Assembly: GCA_964606695.1 (NCBI GenBank) | Contig: CAZSHG010000013.1 | Span: 1 to 64,000 of the forward strand | Length of the DNA: 64,000 nt | From: CAZSHG01 sp964606695 [NCBI: uncultured bacterium] | GTDB lineage: Bacteria > UBP14 > UBA6098 | Direction of reading: 5' to 3' | Part shown: in pieces, positions 16,425 through 25,059 of the stretch | Layout: every line of letters starts with the position of its first letter | How positions within the stretch are numbered: the first letter of the stretch is position 1 | Translations under genes and position numbers: made by a program | Notes under the pieces: generated by a model | The model's database searches: none | What the model saw: only the letters and a program-made list of their open reading frames with translations | Told to the model about the DNA's origin: nothing

Positions 16425-19400
16425 ATGGCGTTCGCGTCCGTAAGAAGAAAAATCGAATTTTCAAAGCCCTTCGCAGAACTGAAGAAATCCTTGCAATCCG
16501 CTGTCGTGCCGGAACTTGTGGGAACTACCGAAATCGGCGAGGCGCTGGTTGCGGATTACATCGTAAGGGAATTGGGGCGCGATGTCCTGTGGATACCCTC
16601 CGGTGACGCCTACCGAAGCTGGCTTGACGCCAAATCGCTCCTCGACGACAACGCGCTCTATTTCCCCGCGTGGGACATCGAGCCTTACGAACATAGGCTT
16701 CCAGACGAGGCGATAATCTATACGCGGCTGGATTGCTACATCCGCGCGAAATCGGGCGAACCAAAACTTATTGTCGCGGAACCGGGGGCGTTGCTTTATC
16801 CCGTCCTGCCACCGAAAGCATTGGCGAAATTCACAAAGCGGCTTTCGATCGGCGACACGATCTCCCCCGAATCGTTGATGGCCTTTTTAACCGGGATCGG
16901 CTATGTGCGCGAGGAATTGGTGGAATTCCTCGGCTCGACGTCGCGCCGCGGCGACGTCCTGGATGTTTTCCTTCCCACGCACCACGACCCGGTGCGAATC
17001 GAATTTTTCGGCGACGTTATCGAATCGATACGGCTATTTTCGGCGGAAAACCAGCGTAGCAAAGAAAATATCGAAAGCGTTGCGATAATCCCCCCGAACG
17101 AATGGGTGAAACCTTTCTGGCTCGACAATCACATCGAGTCGATCAGAGCGGCTTTGCGCAAGGACATCGCAAAGAATATACCCAAAAGTAAATTGGATGA
17201 GATAATTTCGCGGATTTCCATCGAACGGGATTTTCCCGGCGCGATATGGCTGTCGTCTCTGTTCGAGCCTAAGCCGGTTACACCCCTTGAGCATTTCCCG
17301 GACGACGTCTTAGTCTTATGTTCTGAGCCGGAGGAGGTTTTCGGCGAAGCCGATGAACTTTTGGGACGCGCGGAGGAACACCATTTTGAGCTATCCCGCG
17401 AGGGCGAATTCCACCTCAAACCGGAAGAGATATTCATCGATTCGGAAATTTTTCAGGAACTACTCACCGAACGAGATTTTATGCCCATCCGCCATTTCCA
17501 GACCGAGGAAAAGGCTATCGACATGGGATTCAAATCGATTCCCGGATCGTTCGAAGGCCCGGTTGCGTTCCGCAGGTTGATAGACAAGTTTCGCGCGGAG
17601 GAAATCGAGACACAGATATTCTGCGAGAACATCTACCAGCTCCGTAGTTTGAATGAGACCGTCCCGCCGGAGGAATCAGTTCCTGCACATGTCGGCCACC
17701 TTTCGGAAAGTTTCGTTCATGCACCCAGCAAACAGGCCGTAATTGCCGGCGCGGCGATTTTCGGCAGGAAACGGCGAGTAGCACCGAAACGGTTTTACCG
17801 CGAGGGCACGGCTTACGCGCTTCCTACCGGCCTCGAAGAGGGCGATTTCATCGTCCACACAGATCACGGCATCGGGTTGTTCAAGGGCACGGACACCGTG
17901 GAAAGCGGCGGATTCTCGTCCGAATGCCTTGTTCTGGAATACCGCGACGGCGAGAAACTCTACATCCCTGTGGAGGATTTCCATCTTGTGCAGAAATACA
18001 TGGGCGGAGAACATGTCCAGCTGGCGAAACTGGGCGGCATTGCGTGGCAGAAAGCGAAATCGCGCGCGCGTCGGAGTATCATGGCCCTGGCGGGGGAATT
18101 GGTGCAATTATACGCCCTCCGCGAGATTTCCAGTGGCATGCGGTTTCCGCCAGAGGACGATCTCTCGCTCGCGTTGGAGGATTCATTCATATACGACGAA
18201 ACCAGAGACCAGATCGAAGCCATAACCGAAGTTTTCCGCGACATGGAATCGGAAAAGCCAATGGATAGACTGCTCGTTGGCGACGTCGGTTTCGGCAAGA
18301 CCGAAGTCGCTATCCGCGCCGCGTTCAAGGCGGTGCGCGGAGGTAAACAGGTGGCGGTGCTTGTGCCGACCACAGTTCTCGCGGATCAGCATTATCGCAC
18401 GTTTCGTGAACGACTCTGCGGCTTGCCCGTATCGGTGGATATGCTGTCGAGATTCCGTAGCCCAAAACGGCAGAAGAAAACGCTGAAGCAAATCGCAGAG
18501 GGCAATCTGGACGTGGTCATCGGGACGCACAGGTTGTTGTCGAAAGACGTCGATTTCGACGACCTGGGACTGCTTATAATCGACGAGGAGCAGAGGTTCG
18601 GGGTTAAACATAAAGAGAAAATCAAGCGTTGGCGCGCGAAAGTCGATGTCCTCGCGATGAGCGCTACGCCGATACCGCGCACGCTCTATATGTCGCTGGC
18701 GGGTGTTCGCGATATGAGCACAATCAACACGCCACCCGCCAGCCGATTGCCGATTTACACCCGCGCCGTCCCCTTCTCCGACGAGACAATCGCCGAGGCT
18801 ATCGAGAAGGAACTCGCGCGCGGAGGACAGGTTTATTTCCTGCACAATCGAGTTGGTAGCATCGAGGCGATGGCTCACCATCTGCGGAAAATCGTCCCGG
18901 ACGCACGTTTCGCGGTAGCGCACGGCCAGTTGGCCGAGGGCGAACTTTCGCGGATAATTATGGAGTTTCTGGCGGGCAAGTTCGACGTCCTGGTTACAAC
19001 GACAATTATCGAGTCCGGCACGGACATACCCAGCGTCAACACGATACTCATAAACCGCGCGGACAAGCTGGGTGTAGCTCAATTATACCAGCTTCGCGGA
19101 CGGGTCGGCAGGTCGGACCTGCAGGCGTATTGCTACCTGATAACGCCGCCATACCGCAGAATGACCGACAAAGCAAAGAAGAGAATCAAGGCGGTGCTCG
19201 AACATTCCGATCTGGGAAGCGGATTCGCGCTGGCCATGCGCGATATGGAGATCCGCGGCGCGGGGAATCTGCTCGGCCCGCAACAGCACGGCCATATCGA
19301 GGAAATCGGCCTCGACCTGTATTCTAAAATGCTGGCCGAGGCGGTCGCGGAACTCAGAGGGCAAAAGCCCAAACATTTCGTGCCGGTGAATACGCAGGTC

Positions 19401-19832
19401 GATACGCAACTCTACATCCCGAAGGATTATATCCCCAGCGCGAAACTGAGAATCAACTATTACCAGAGGCTATTTATGGCTCCGAGTATCGAGAAACTCG
19501 ACGCGCTTAAATCCGAAATGATAGATTTGCTCGGCACGCCCCCCGGAGAGGTAATGTCTCTTTTCAACTACCTTCGAATGAGAATAGCGGCGTCTAACGT
19601 CACGCTTCCCCTCCGCGAGGTTATCCTCAAAAAAGGCAGGGCGACGTTTTTGTTCGACAAGAACTGGAAACCGAACTTTGCAAAACTCGATTCCGCCATT
19701 TCGCCGCTTAAACTGGAGGTCGATTTCCGACGCGAACCCTTCGAGTTAAGATTTAATTTATCCGGCGACACTGACGCAGATATGCTTGTAATGGGGCGTA
19801 TAGCGGAAAAGCTGGGGCTTATCGACAAATAA
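16425..19832 (+). CDS. mfd: Transcription-repair coupling factor Mfd
   Basis: Mfd removes RNA polymerase stalled at DNA lesions and recruits UvrA. The 1,135-residue protein has the UvrB-homology N-terminal region (about 1-340) and an RNA-polymerase-interacting CarD-like domain at about 469-525 (EEGDFIVHTDHGIGLFKG). The translocase follows: Walker A GDVGFGKTE near 620, DEEQ box LLIIDEEQRFG near 720, SATPIPRTLYMS, and QLRGRVGRS of motif VI. The TRCF C-terminal domain ends the protein. ATG at 16425 with GGGAG eight bases upstream is preferred to a TTG 15 bases earlier. It is monocistronic here. Length is typical (about 1,150). Confidence 0.95.
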   Translation: MAFASVRRKIEFSKPFAELKKSLQSAVVPELVGTTEIGEALVADYIVRELGRDVLWIPSGDAYRSWLDAKSLLDDNALYFPAWDIEPYEHRLPDEAIIYTRLDCYIRAKSGEPKLIVAEPGALLYPVLPPKALAKFTKRLSIGDTISPESLMAFLTGIGYVREELVEFLGSTSRRGDVLDVFLPTHHDPVRIEFFGDVIESIRLFSAENQRSKENIESVAIIPPNEWVKPFWLDNHIESIRAALRKDIAKNIPKSKLDEIISRISIERDFPGAIWLSSLFEPKPVTPLEHFPDDVLVLCSEPEEVFGEADELLGRAEEHHFELSREGEFHLKPEEIFIDSEIFQELLTERDFMPIRHFQTEEKAIDMGFKSIPGSFEGPVAFRRLIDKFRAEEIETQIFCENIYQLRSLNETVPPEESVPAHVGHLSESFVHAPSKQAVIAGAAIFGRKRRVAPKRFYREGTAYALPTGLEEGDFIVHTDHGIGLFKGTDTVESGGFSSECLVLEYRDGEKLYIPVEDFHLVQKYMGGEHVQLAKLGGIAWQKAKSRARRSIMALAGELVQLYALREISSGMRFPPEDDLSLALEDSFIYDETRDQIEAITEVFRDMESEKPMDRLLVGDVGFGKTEVAIRAAFKAVRGGKQVAVLVPTTVLADQHYRTFRERLCGLPVSVDMLSRFRSPKRQKKTLKQIAEGNLDVVIGTHRLLSKDVDFDDLGLLIIDEEQRFGVKHKEKIKRWRAKVDVLAMSATPIPRTLYMSLAGVRDMSTINTPPASRLPIYTRAVPFSDETIAEAIEKELARGGQVYFLHNRVGSIEAMAHHLRKIVPDARFAVAHGQLAEGELSRIIMEFLAGKFDVLVTTTIIESGTDIPSVNTILINRADKLGVAQLYQLRGRVGRSDLQAYCYLITPPYRRMTDKAKKRIKAVLEHSDLGSGFALAMRDMEIRGAGNLLGPQQHGHIEEIGLDLYSKMLAEAVAELRGQKPKHFVPVNTQVDTQLYIPKDYIPSAKLRINYYQRLFMAPSIEKLDALKSEMIDLLGTPPGEVMSLFNYLRMRIAASNVTLPLREVILKKGRATFLFDKNWKPNFAKLDSAISPLKLEVDFRREPFELRFNLSGDTDADMLVMGRIAEKLGLIDK

Positions 19833-19878
19833 CAACGAGCCGACTCAAATATAAATTCTACTTAATATAAGATATATA

Positions 19879-19907
19879 TTGACATCCCTATTATAATGTA
19901 GTATTTT
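19879..19907 (+). promoter_or_regulatory. Promoter for the VWA surface protein gene
   Basis: TTGACA (19879-19884), a 17-base spacer and TATTTT (19902-19907). A TATAAT also lies inside the spacer, but only seven bases from the -35. The same TTGACA-N17-TATTT(T/A) form recurs before coaE and, with N16, before tmk. Confidence 0.55.
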
Positions 19908-19963
19908 TATTTAGCTAATTTTGCGTTTTAACTTTATTACAGGAAATAGTTAAAGGAGGAACC

Positions 19964-22900
19964 GTGAAAAAGTTGAGTGCGATTTTACTTATCGCGATAA
20001 TGACGTTTAGTATAGCGTTAGCCGACGGGAGGAATCCTCTCGATATCGGTTATATGCATTTCACTTACAATGGCCGCGTTTACGCGCCGTTGGAGGATTC
20101 ACCCGAGAACATTCTCGATTATTCGGACACCTACGATTACACCTTCGAGGTGAGTTGCCATTTCGATACCGGCGGCGTCGATGTGGGTTTTGCAATCGAC
20201 TCGTCCGGTTCGATGGGATCTACACTCGCAAGCGTCCGCGCTACGATAGCGAGTTTTGCCGGCGGGCTTGCCGATGCCGGATACGACTATCGACTCGGTG
20301 GATGTCCCTTCGCAGATAGCACTCGCGGAATGTGGGATTTCGATAGATCGACGCCCCATCCGGCCTATGAAATGACGGACAGCATCTTGATGTTCGAGGA
20401 CACCCTCGCCGGGTGCGGCCCCAGTGGCGGAGCGGACACCCCCGAGGAATACCTCGACGCCGTCGCGGCGCTCATGCGATTCTACGATTGGCGCCTTCTG
20501 GCGATCCGTATCATCATCGGTTTCACCGATGCGGTCTTCTGCGAGGAAACCGACGTATGCGCCGATTGCCACGGCAACGAAGACGCCGACGATATTATAA
20601 CGGAACTTCTCGACGGCAATTTCATACTGTTTAATATCACCAGGTCTTCTCTTTACAGCTCGACCTGCGTTCCCGCCGCCCCTTATCACCTGAACTGGTA
20701 CCAGCATTCCGCGGAAACCACCGGCGGTTCATGGTATGATTACACGACTTCATGGACTGTCATTTTCGACGAGGTTATCGAGTTCATTCGCAATTATCAG
20801 AGCGTTTCGGTCGCGGTAATAAATACCGAAAGCGACACCATGTGGAACGTCGGCGGCGAGTTCATCGCGGGACCTTGCTTTGAATTGGTCGATAGCCCCG
20901 ACGTCGTTACGTTCATTCCACCGGGCGATACATCGATATTCGTGTGGAGATTCACCCCTATCGAGGATGTCGGTTGCTCCGTTCACGTAAGTCCCGAACT
21001 ATGCTTCATGACACTCTTCCATTCTTACGATGGCGCGGGTATGCCGAATCCGGACATCGTTACCGGCGGATGCGTTTATTTCGGCGAGGATTGCGGATGT
21101 AACGGAACTGAATCGGAAATGCTATTCCCACCAGACTACGCTACTACTTCCTGCGAAGATCAATATGTCGAATACAATTTCGGCGCGCGTTGCCAGATAG
21201 ACACGTCGAGTTTTTACTTCAAAATACAGGTTGGTAGCGGCGGAAGTTGGATAGGATTCCCCTGGAGCGATAGTAATATATTTATTAATCCGGAAAGAGA
21301 CGGCTTCATGTGGTCTCCAGCGGATCCGTTGCTTCTCTTCGAACACGGCGATACGGTATCCCATGAACTTTATATTCTCGAAGACATTGCGGGACTCGGT
21401 CTCGATGAAGTTCCGTCCGGACACTTCATAGTCGATCTTGAACCTCCGACTTACGATACCCCGTATCCCGAAGACGGTATTCTTCTCGGTGGCCCACCCA
21501 GCAACGTTCATATCGACCTTTACGACGATATAGCTGGAGTAGATGGTTCTGATAACTACTGGATGAGCGTGAATGGCGACACTATCTGGGCCGGGGACAG
21601 CTTCTTCACCTTCGACGGAACGACCATAAACCTTGAAGTTGTCGGGGACTATGTTGACATGTTCCCCGCTGGGGACACTATCGAAGTTTGCGTCGGCGCG
21701 CAGGACCTTCCCGACTTAGATCTTTGCCCACCCAACGCAAGTTCGACGTGCTGGAGTTTCGTCATCGACTTCCTCAGCTTCAACCTGCCGGAGAGAATCG
21801 TGTATCCAGAAGAAACGGTCAACCTGCCTGTTATCGCTTATCAGGCATATCGATTCTCGCTGGATAGCTTCACAGTCCAGGTAAGTTATAATCCCGAAGT
21901 TCTCGTTATCGAGGACGTAACGGGTTTCGGCGCGGCTATCGGTTCTTCATGGCTTGTTGATTGGGATACGACCGGCGGCATCGTCGAAATAAACGCGCAC
22001 GGAATTACGGATCTCACGATGGGTAACGATACGCTGGTTATGATACAGGCTACGCCCCACGAGGACGCCTGTGGTGGAAGTTTCACCGTGCTCGATTATC
22101 CCGAAGAAGGGATTATCCTGAACGGCGGTTCTATTGGTTATCTCATCGTGGATAACGGATGGGTTCTCGTCGAATGGTCGCCGGAAATCTGGACGGGAGA
22201 CCTGGTTTTCGATTCCGACGTGCGTCCTCAGGACGTTACGCTGACAATCGGCATGATACCCGGCGCAAGCGATACGTATGATCCGGGACTGGATATCTAT
22301 CAGGTGCCACCGCCGGCATCCAAGACAGACGCTTACTTCCCGCTGTCGGATCCGGCTTACCCGATGTTCAGTCGCCTGCAGAAAGACATGAGGAATACCG
22401 AACCAATCCCCGTAGAATGGTCGGTAGTAACCGTTGACGAACCGGGCGAACTTACCTGGAATCCTGCCAGACTGCCGAGAGGCATCCTGACGCTTAACGG
22501 CATCTACGAGATGCACCATCATTCGAGTTATCGCTACGAGGCCGACGAAACGTTAACTATCGTTTACGACAGGCCTTCGCCGACAATGACCGAGATGGAG
22601 CTTTGCATGGGATGGAACCTCGTTGGATTCCCCTCAGTTCCCACTGTCCCGGTAGTTCCGAACGTTCTGCCGGACGCATTCTCCGAACTTTATGGGTTCA
22701 ATTCGATAACTTATTCCTATTATCTCACGAATAATCCTGAAGCTGGACGCGGATATTGGGTTTGGAATACCACCGATGATACTTACGATCTCGGCGGCGT
22801 CCCTGTTTCCAGTTATACTTATCCTCTCGAACGCGGCTGGAACCTCGTCGGGTGCACCAACCTTGCCAGCGCAGATTACAGCGGCGATATCATAGACCTT

Positions 22901-23638
22901 CAGGGCTGGGATTGTGGAACCGGAAGTTATGTTTCCGCGAGCTTTATCGAAGCCGGATACGGCTACTGGGTGCTTTCCATGACCGGCGGCGAGTTGCAGG
23001 TGCCGGCTTCTCGCGCAAGTAAGGCTGTAGCTACGCCGACATGGCGCGCAAGTATCGAGTTCGGTGGTGAATCCTTCGGATTCGGGAAGGGCGATATCCG
23101 CAACAGTGTGGGTATCCCGCCAATCGGCCCGGACGGCGAATACGAACTCGACGGCGCGTTGGTTCTCGACGAATTCGACATGCTCGATTTATTCGTGCCG
23201 GATGCCCAATCATGGAGTTTCCGCGCGAATAAAGACGGAGCGTTAAGGTGGGACGTCTCGAATTGCCCGGCGTTAGAAGTTACGCTTAACGGCAACACGG
23301 TCGCTATGGAGGAGGGCGGTTATATTTACCTCAACAAGGGCGATATTGCGACGTTCAGCTTGAAGTCCGCTCTGCCCTGCGATTACGCTGTTTCGATTAA
23401 ACCGAATCCGGCAAATGCCGCATTCACGGTTTCCGTCGATCTTCCTCAAACAGATGAGATTGCGGTCGAACTCTACAATATGCTCGGCCAGAAGGTCGAT
23501 AGGATCGCCGAAGGCGAATTCAAAGCGGGAACACATCGTTTCCACTGGACGGCGAAGGACCGCCCCAGCGGCGTTTATCTCGTTAAGGTCGATTGGGGCG
23601 AGGATAATGCGGTTAAACGCGTCGTCCTGATGAAGTAG
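19964..23638 (+). CDS. Exported VWA-domain protein with Ig-like, cohesin-like and C-terminal sorting domains
   Basis: A 1,224-residue exported protein with GTG start and an ideal AAAGGAGG upstream. After a signal peptide (1-20), a von Willebrand A domain spans about 73-270. Its metal site is complete: DSSGS at 79-83, Thr159 in GGADTPEE and Asp189 in GFTDA. A CxxCH motif (Cys199-His203) lies inside it. An Ig-like A-B pair (SCEDQ...STCWSFVID) comes next, then a cohesin-like domain (PEETVNLPV, VQVSYNPEVLVIED). Two GWNLVG/GYWV repeats follow. The C-terminus is a FlgD/T9SS-like sorting domain (KPNPANAAF, VELYNMLGQKV, PSGVYLVKV). VWA domains usually bind protein ligands. The C-terminal half is homologous to that of the protein at 25060-29793. 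The actual secretion route is not shown by the sequence. Confidence 0.85.
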   Translation: MKKLSAILLIAIMTFSIALADGRNPLDIGYMHFTYNGRVYAPLEDSPENILDYSDTYDYTFEVSCHFDTGGVDVGFAIDSSGSMGSTLASVRATIASFAGGLADAGYDYRLGGCPFADSTRGMWDFDRSTPHPAYEMTDSILMFEDTLAGCGPSGGADTPEEYLDAVAALMRFYDWRLLAIRIIIGFTDAVFCEETDVCADCHGNEDADDIITELLDGNFILFNITRSSLYSSTCVPAAPYHLNWYQHSAETTGGSWYDYTTSWTVIFDEVIEFIRNYQSVSVAVINTESDTMWNVGGEFIAGPCFELVDSPDVVTFIPPGDTSIFVWRFTPIEDVGCSVHVSPELCFMTLFHSYDGAGMPNPDIVTGGCVYFGEDCGCNGTESEMLFPPDYATTSCEDQYVEYNFGARCQIDTSSFYFKIQVGSGGSWIGFPWSDSNIFINPERDGFMWSPADPLLLFEHGDTVSHELYILEDIAGLGLDEVPSGHFIVDLEPPTYDTPYPEDGILLGGPPSNVHIDLYDDIAGVDGSDNYWMSVNGDTIWAGDSFFTFDGTTINLEVVGDYVDMFPAGDTIEVCVGAQDLPDLDLCPPNASSTCWSFVIDFLSFNLPERIVYPEETVNLPVIAYQAYRFSLDSFTVQVSYNPEVLVIEDVTGFGAAIGSSWLVDWDTTGGIVEINAHGITDLTMGNDTLVMIQATPHEDACGGSFTVLDYPEEGIILNGGSIGYLIVDNGWVLVEWSPEIWTGDLVFDSDVRPQDVTLTIGMIPGASDTYDPGLDIYQVPPPASKTDAYFPLSDPAYPMFSRLQKDMRNTEPIPVEWSVVTVDEPGELTWNPARLPRGILTLNGIYEMHHHSSYRYEADETLTIVYDRPSPTMTEMELCMGWNLVGFPSVPTVPVVPNVLPDAFSELYGFNSITYSYYLTNNPEAGRGYWVWNTTDDTYDLGGVPVSSYTYPLERGWNLVGCTNLASADYSGDIIDLQGWDCGTGSYVSASFIEAGYGYWVLSMTGGELQVPASRASKAVATPTWRASIEFGGESFGFGKGDIRNSVGIPPIGPDGEYELDGALVLDEFDMLDLFVPDAQSWSFRANKDGALRWDVSNCPALEVTLNGNTVAMEEGGYIYLNKGDIATFSLKSALPCDYAVSIKPNPANAAFTVSVDLPQTDEIAVELYNMLGQKVDRIAEGEFKAGTHRFHWTAKDRPSGVYLVKVDWGEDNAVKRVVLMK

Positions 23639-23660
23639 TCGAGACAGAATAGCATTAATA

Positions 23661-23693
23661 AAAAACCCTCCGCGAAACACGGAGGGTTTTTTT
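23661..23693. terminator. Bidirectional intrinsic terminator
   Basis: CCCTCCG/CGGAGGG (23666-23672 and 23680-23686) with a seven-base loop, flanked by an A-run on the left and a T-run on the right. It can end the VWA gene on the plus strand and the membrane-protein gene on the minus strand. Confidence 0.9.
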
Positions 23694-23715
23694 ATTTATC
23701 GGATATCGAAAAACC

Positions 23716-24309
23716 TTATACGTTCGACCATTTTCCCTTCCGTAAGACCAGAATCTTCTTGATCCCCTTTCGGCATGTATATAGTGTCCAGATGCCTTCG
23801 ATAAGTAGGGGCGTCGCAAGCAACATCGATCCGAAAAGGGTAATCCATTCGCTACCCTCGAACCCTATTAGCCATCCGAATTGTTTTGTCGCAAAAAGCG
23901 ACCCCACGCCTATCACCATAATCGCTACAGCGAGGATAATCGTAGCAATTCCCAGGAACCACCTTCCAAAACGCGCCCCTCTAATTTTCACTCCGACATA
24001 AGCCTCCGGACGCCTTTTCCCGAGTCTAAAGGCTATTATTACCGGAATTACCGCCAGCAAAATGCCGATAACGATTCCCAGCAGGGCCGTAAATTCGAGG
24101 TCGAAATACTCACTATCGGCGGCCCCCGGAACCAATGACCTCGCCGCTACGAATTCATAATAAACCAGAGAGAATTTGAATGATAGCGATAAACCCGTCG
24201 CAAGCCCGAACCATGCCACAACGCGGCGTTGCCATCTTTCTTTGAGGTCGAAGAATGCCTCCTCCGCGGGGAAGAGCGGAATTAATCTCCCGGTCGCTTC
24301 TTCCGACAT
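23716..24309 (-). CDS. Membrane protein of unknown family
   Basis: A 197-residue protein with about four hydrophobic segments: WFGLATGLSLSFKFSLVYY, LLGIVIGILLAVIPVIIAF, FLGIATIILAVAIMVIGVG and LFGSMLLATPLLIEGIWTL. A basic C-terminal tail (CRKGIKKILVLRKGK) probably faces the cytoplasm. I recognise no catalytic or transport motif. It starts two bases after the sirtuin stop codon, with GGAGGTATAAAG before its ATG, so it is translated from the same message as the sirtuin. Confidence 0.75.
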   Translation of the reverse strand: MSEEATGRLIPLFPAEEAFFDLKERWQRRVVAWFGLATGLSLSFKFSLVYYEFVAARSLVPGAADSEYFDLEFTALLGIVIGILLAVIPVIIAFRLGKRRPEAYVGVKIRGARFGRWFLGIATIILAVAIMVIGVGSLFATKQFGWLIGFEGSEWITLFGSMLLATPLLIEGIWTLYTCRKGIKKILVLRKGKWSNV

Positions 24310-24311
24310 CT

Positions 24312-25046
24312 TTATACCTCCACCAATCCGGGTAGTATTTCGCCAGCCTTTCCGATAAAACTGAAATCGGCCTGCCGTGTGATTCCTGTTTCTTCCAGGT
24401 TAATTTCTACTAATGTCGCGCCGTTTTCTCTGGCGAGTATGGGGAAATGTGCCGCGGGATAAACCAACGCACTCGTTCCAACGCTCAGAAACGTATCGCA
24501 TTTTTGCGCGGCCAGAAGGCTTTTTTCCAGGGCTTCGCGTGGTAATTGCTCCCCAAACCAGACAACGTCAACGCGTGCCATCGAACCGCATTCCGGGCAG
24601 GTGGGCAAGATGGCCGGTTCCTCAAAGTCGCAGGTTTCGTCGGGGTAAAGATGCCTGCATTTAGTGCACCTGTTGCGGAAGGCGTTGCCGTGGATTTCTA
24701 TTATATTTACACTTCCGGCGCGTTTGTGAAGGTTGTCGATATTCTGGGTTATCAGATGGAATTGCCGTGTCTTTTCTTCGAGTCTGGCAAGCGCTTTATG
24801 GGCCGGATTCGGTTTCGCCTTTAACATCTCCCCGCGTCGCCAACCATACCATTCCCATACGCGCCGCGGGTTAGTTCTAAAAGCTTCCGGATTGGCCAGT
24901 TCGGAGGCGGAGAATTTTTTCCAGAGCCCGTCCGGACTGCGGAACGTGGGGACGCCGCTTTCCGCAGAAATACCCGCCCCCGTAAGCACAGCGATATACT
25001 TAGCCTTTGCCAGGAGTTCGCGAACATGTGCGGTTTTATCCTGCAT
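24312..25046 (-). CDS. cobB: Sirtuin, NAD-dependent protein deacylase (CobB/SIRT5-like)
   Basis: Removes acyl groups from lysines using NAD+. The 244-residue protein has GAGISAESGVPTFR (NAD binding), TQNIDNLHKRAG and IHGN with the catalytic His119. A structural zinc site is formed by Cys127, Cys130, Cys150 and Cys153. Tyr67 and Arg70 (WYGWR) match the Y-x2-R pair that binds negatively charged acyl groups in SIRT5 and E. coli CobB. Desuccinylase or demalonylase activity is therefore expected besides deacetylation (known for the family, inferred here). The gene sits between the 1,577-residue exported protein (13-base gap) and the four-helix membrane protein. Start ATG is supported by GGAGG. Confidence 0.93.
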   Translation of the reverse strand: MQDKTAHVRELLAKAKYIAVLTGAGISAESGVPTFRSPDGLWKKFSASELANPEAFRTNPRRVWEWYGWRRGEMLKAKPNPAHKALARLEEKTRQFHLITQNIDNLHKRAGSVNIIEIHGNAFRNRCTKCRHLYPDETCDFEEPAILPTCPECGSMARVDVVWFGEQLPREALEKSLLAAQKCDTFLSVGTSALVYPAAHFPILARENGATLVEINLEETGITRQADFSFIGKAGEILPGLVEV

Positions 25047-25059
25047 AAACCTCCGACGC

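Noticed and set aside
18183-19082. A 299-residue minus-strand frame within mfd.
   Set aside because: It lies opposite the conserved helicase motifs of Mfd and shows no protein-like features.
19892-19897. TATAAT as the -10 of the VWA gene.
   Set aside because: It is only seven bases from TTGACA and has no -35 at 16-18 bases; TATTTT at 19902-19907 has exact 17-base spacing.
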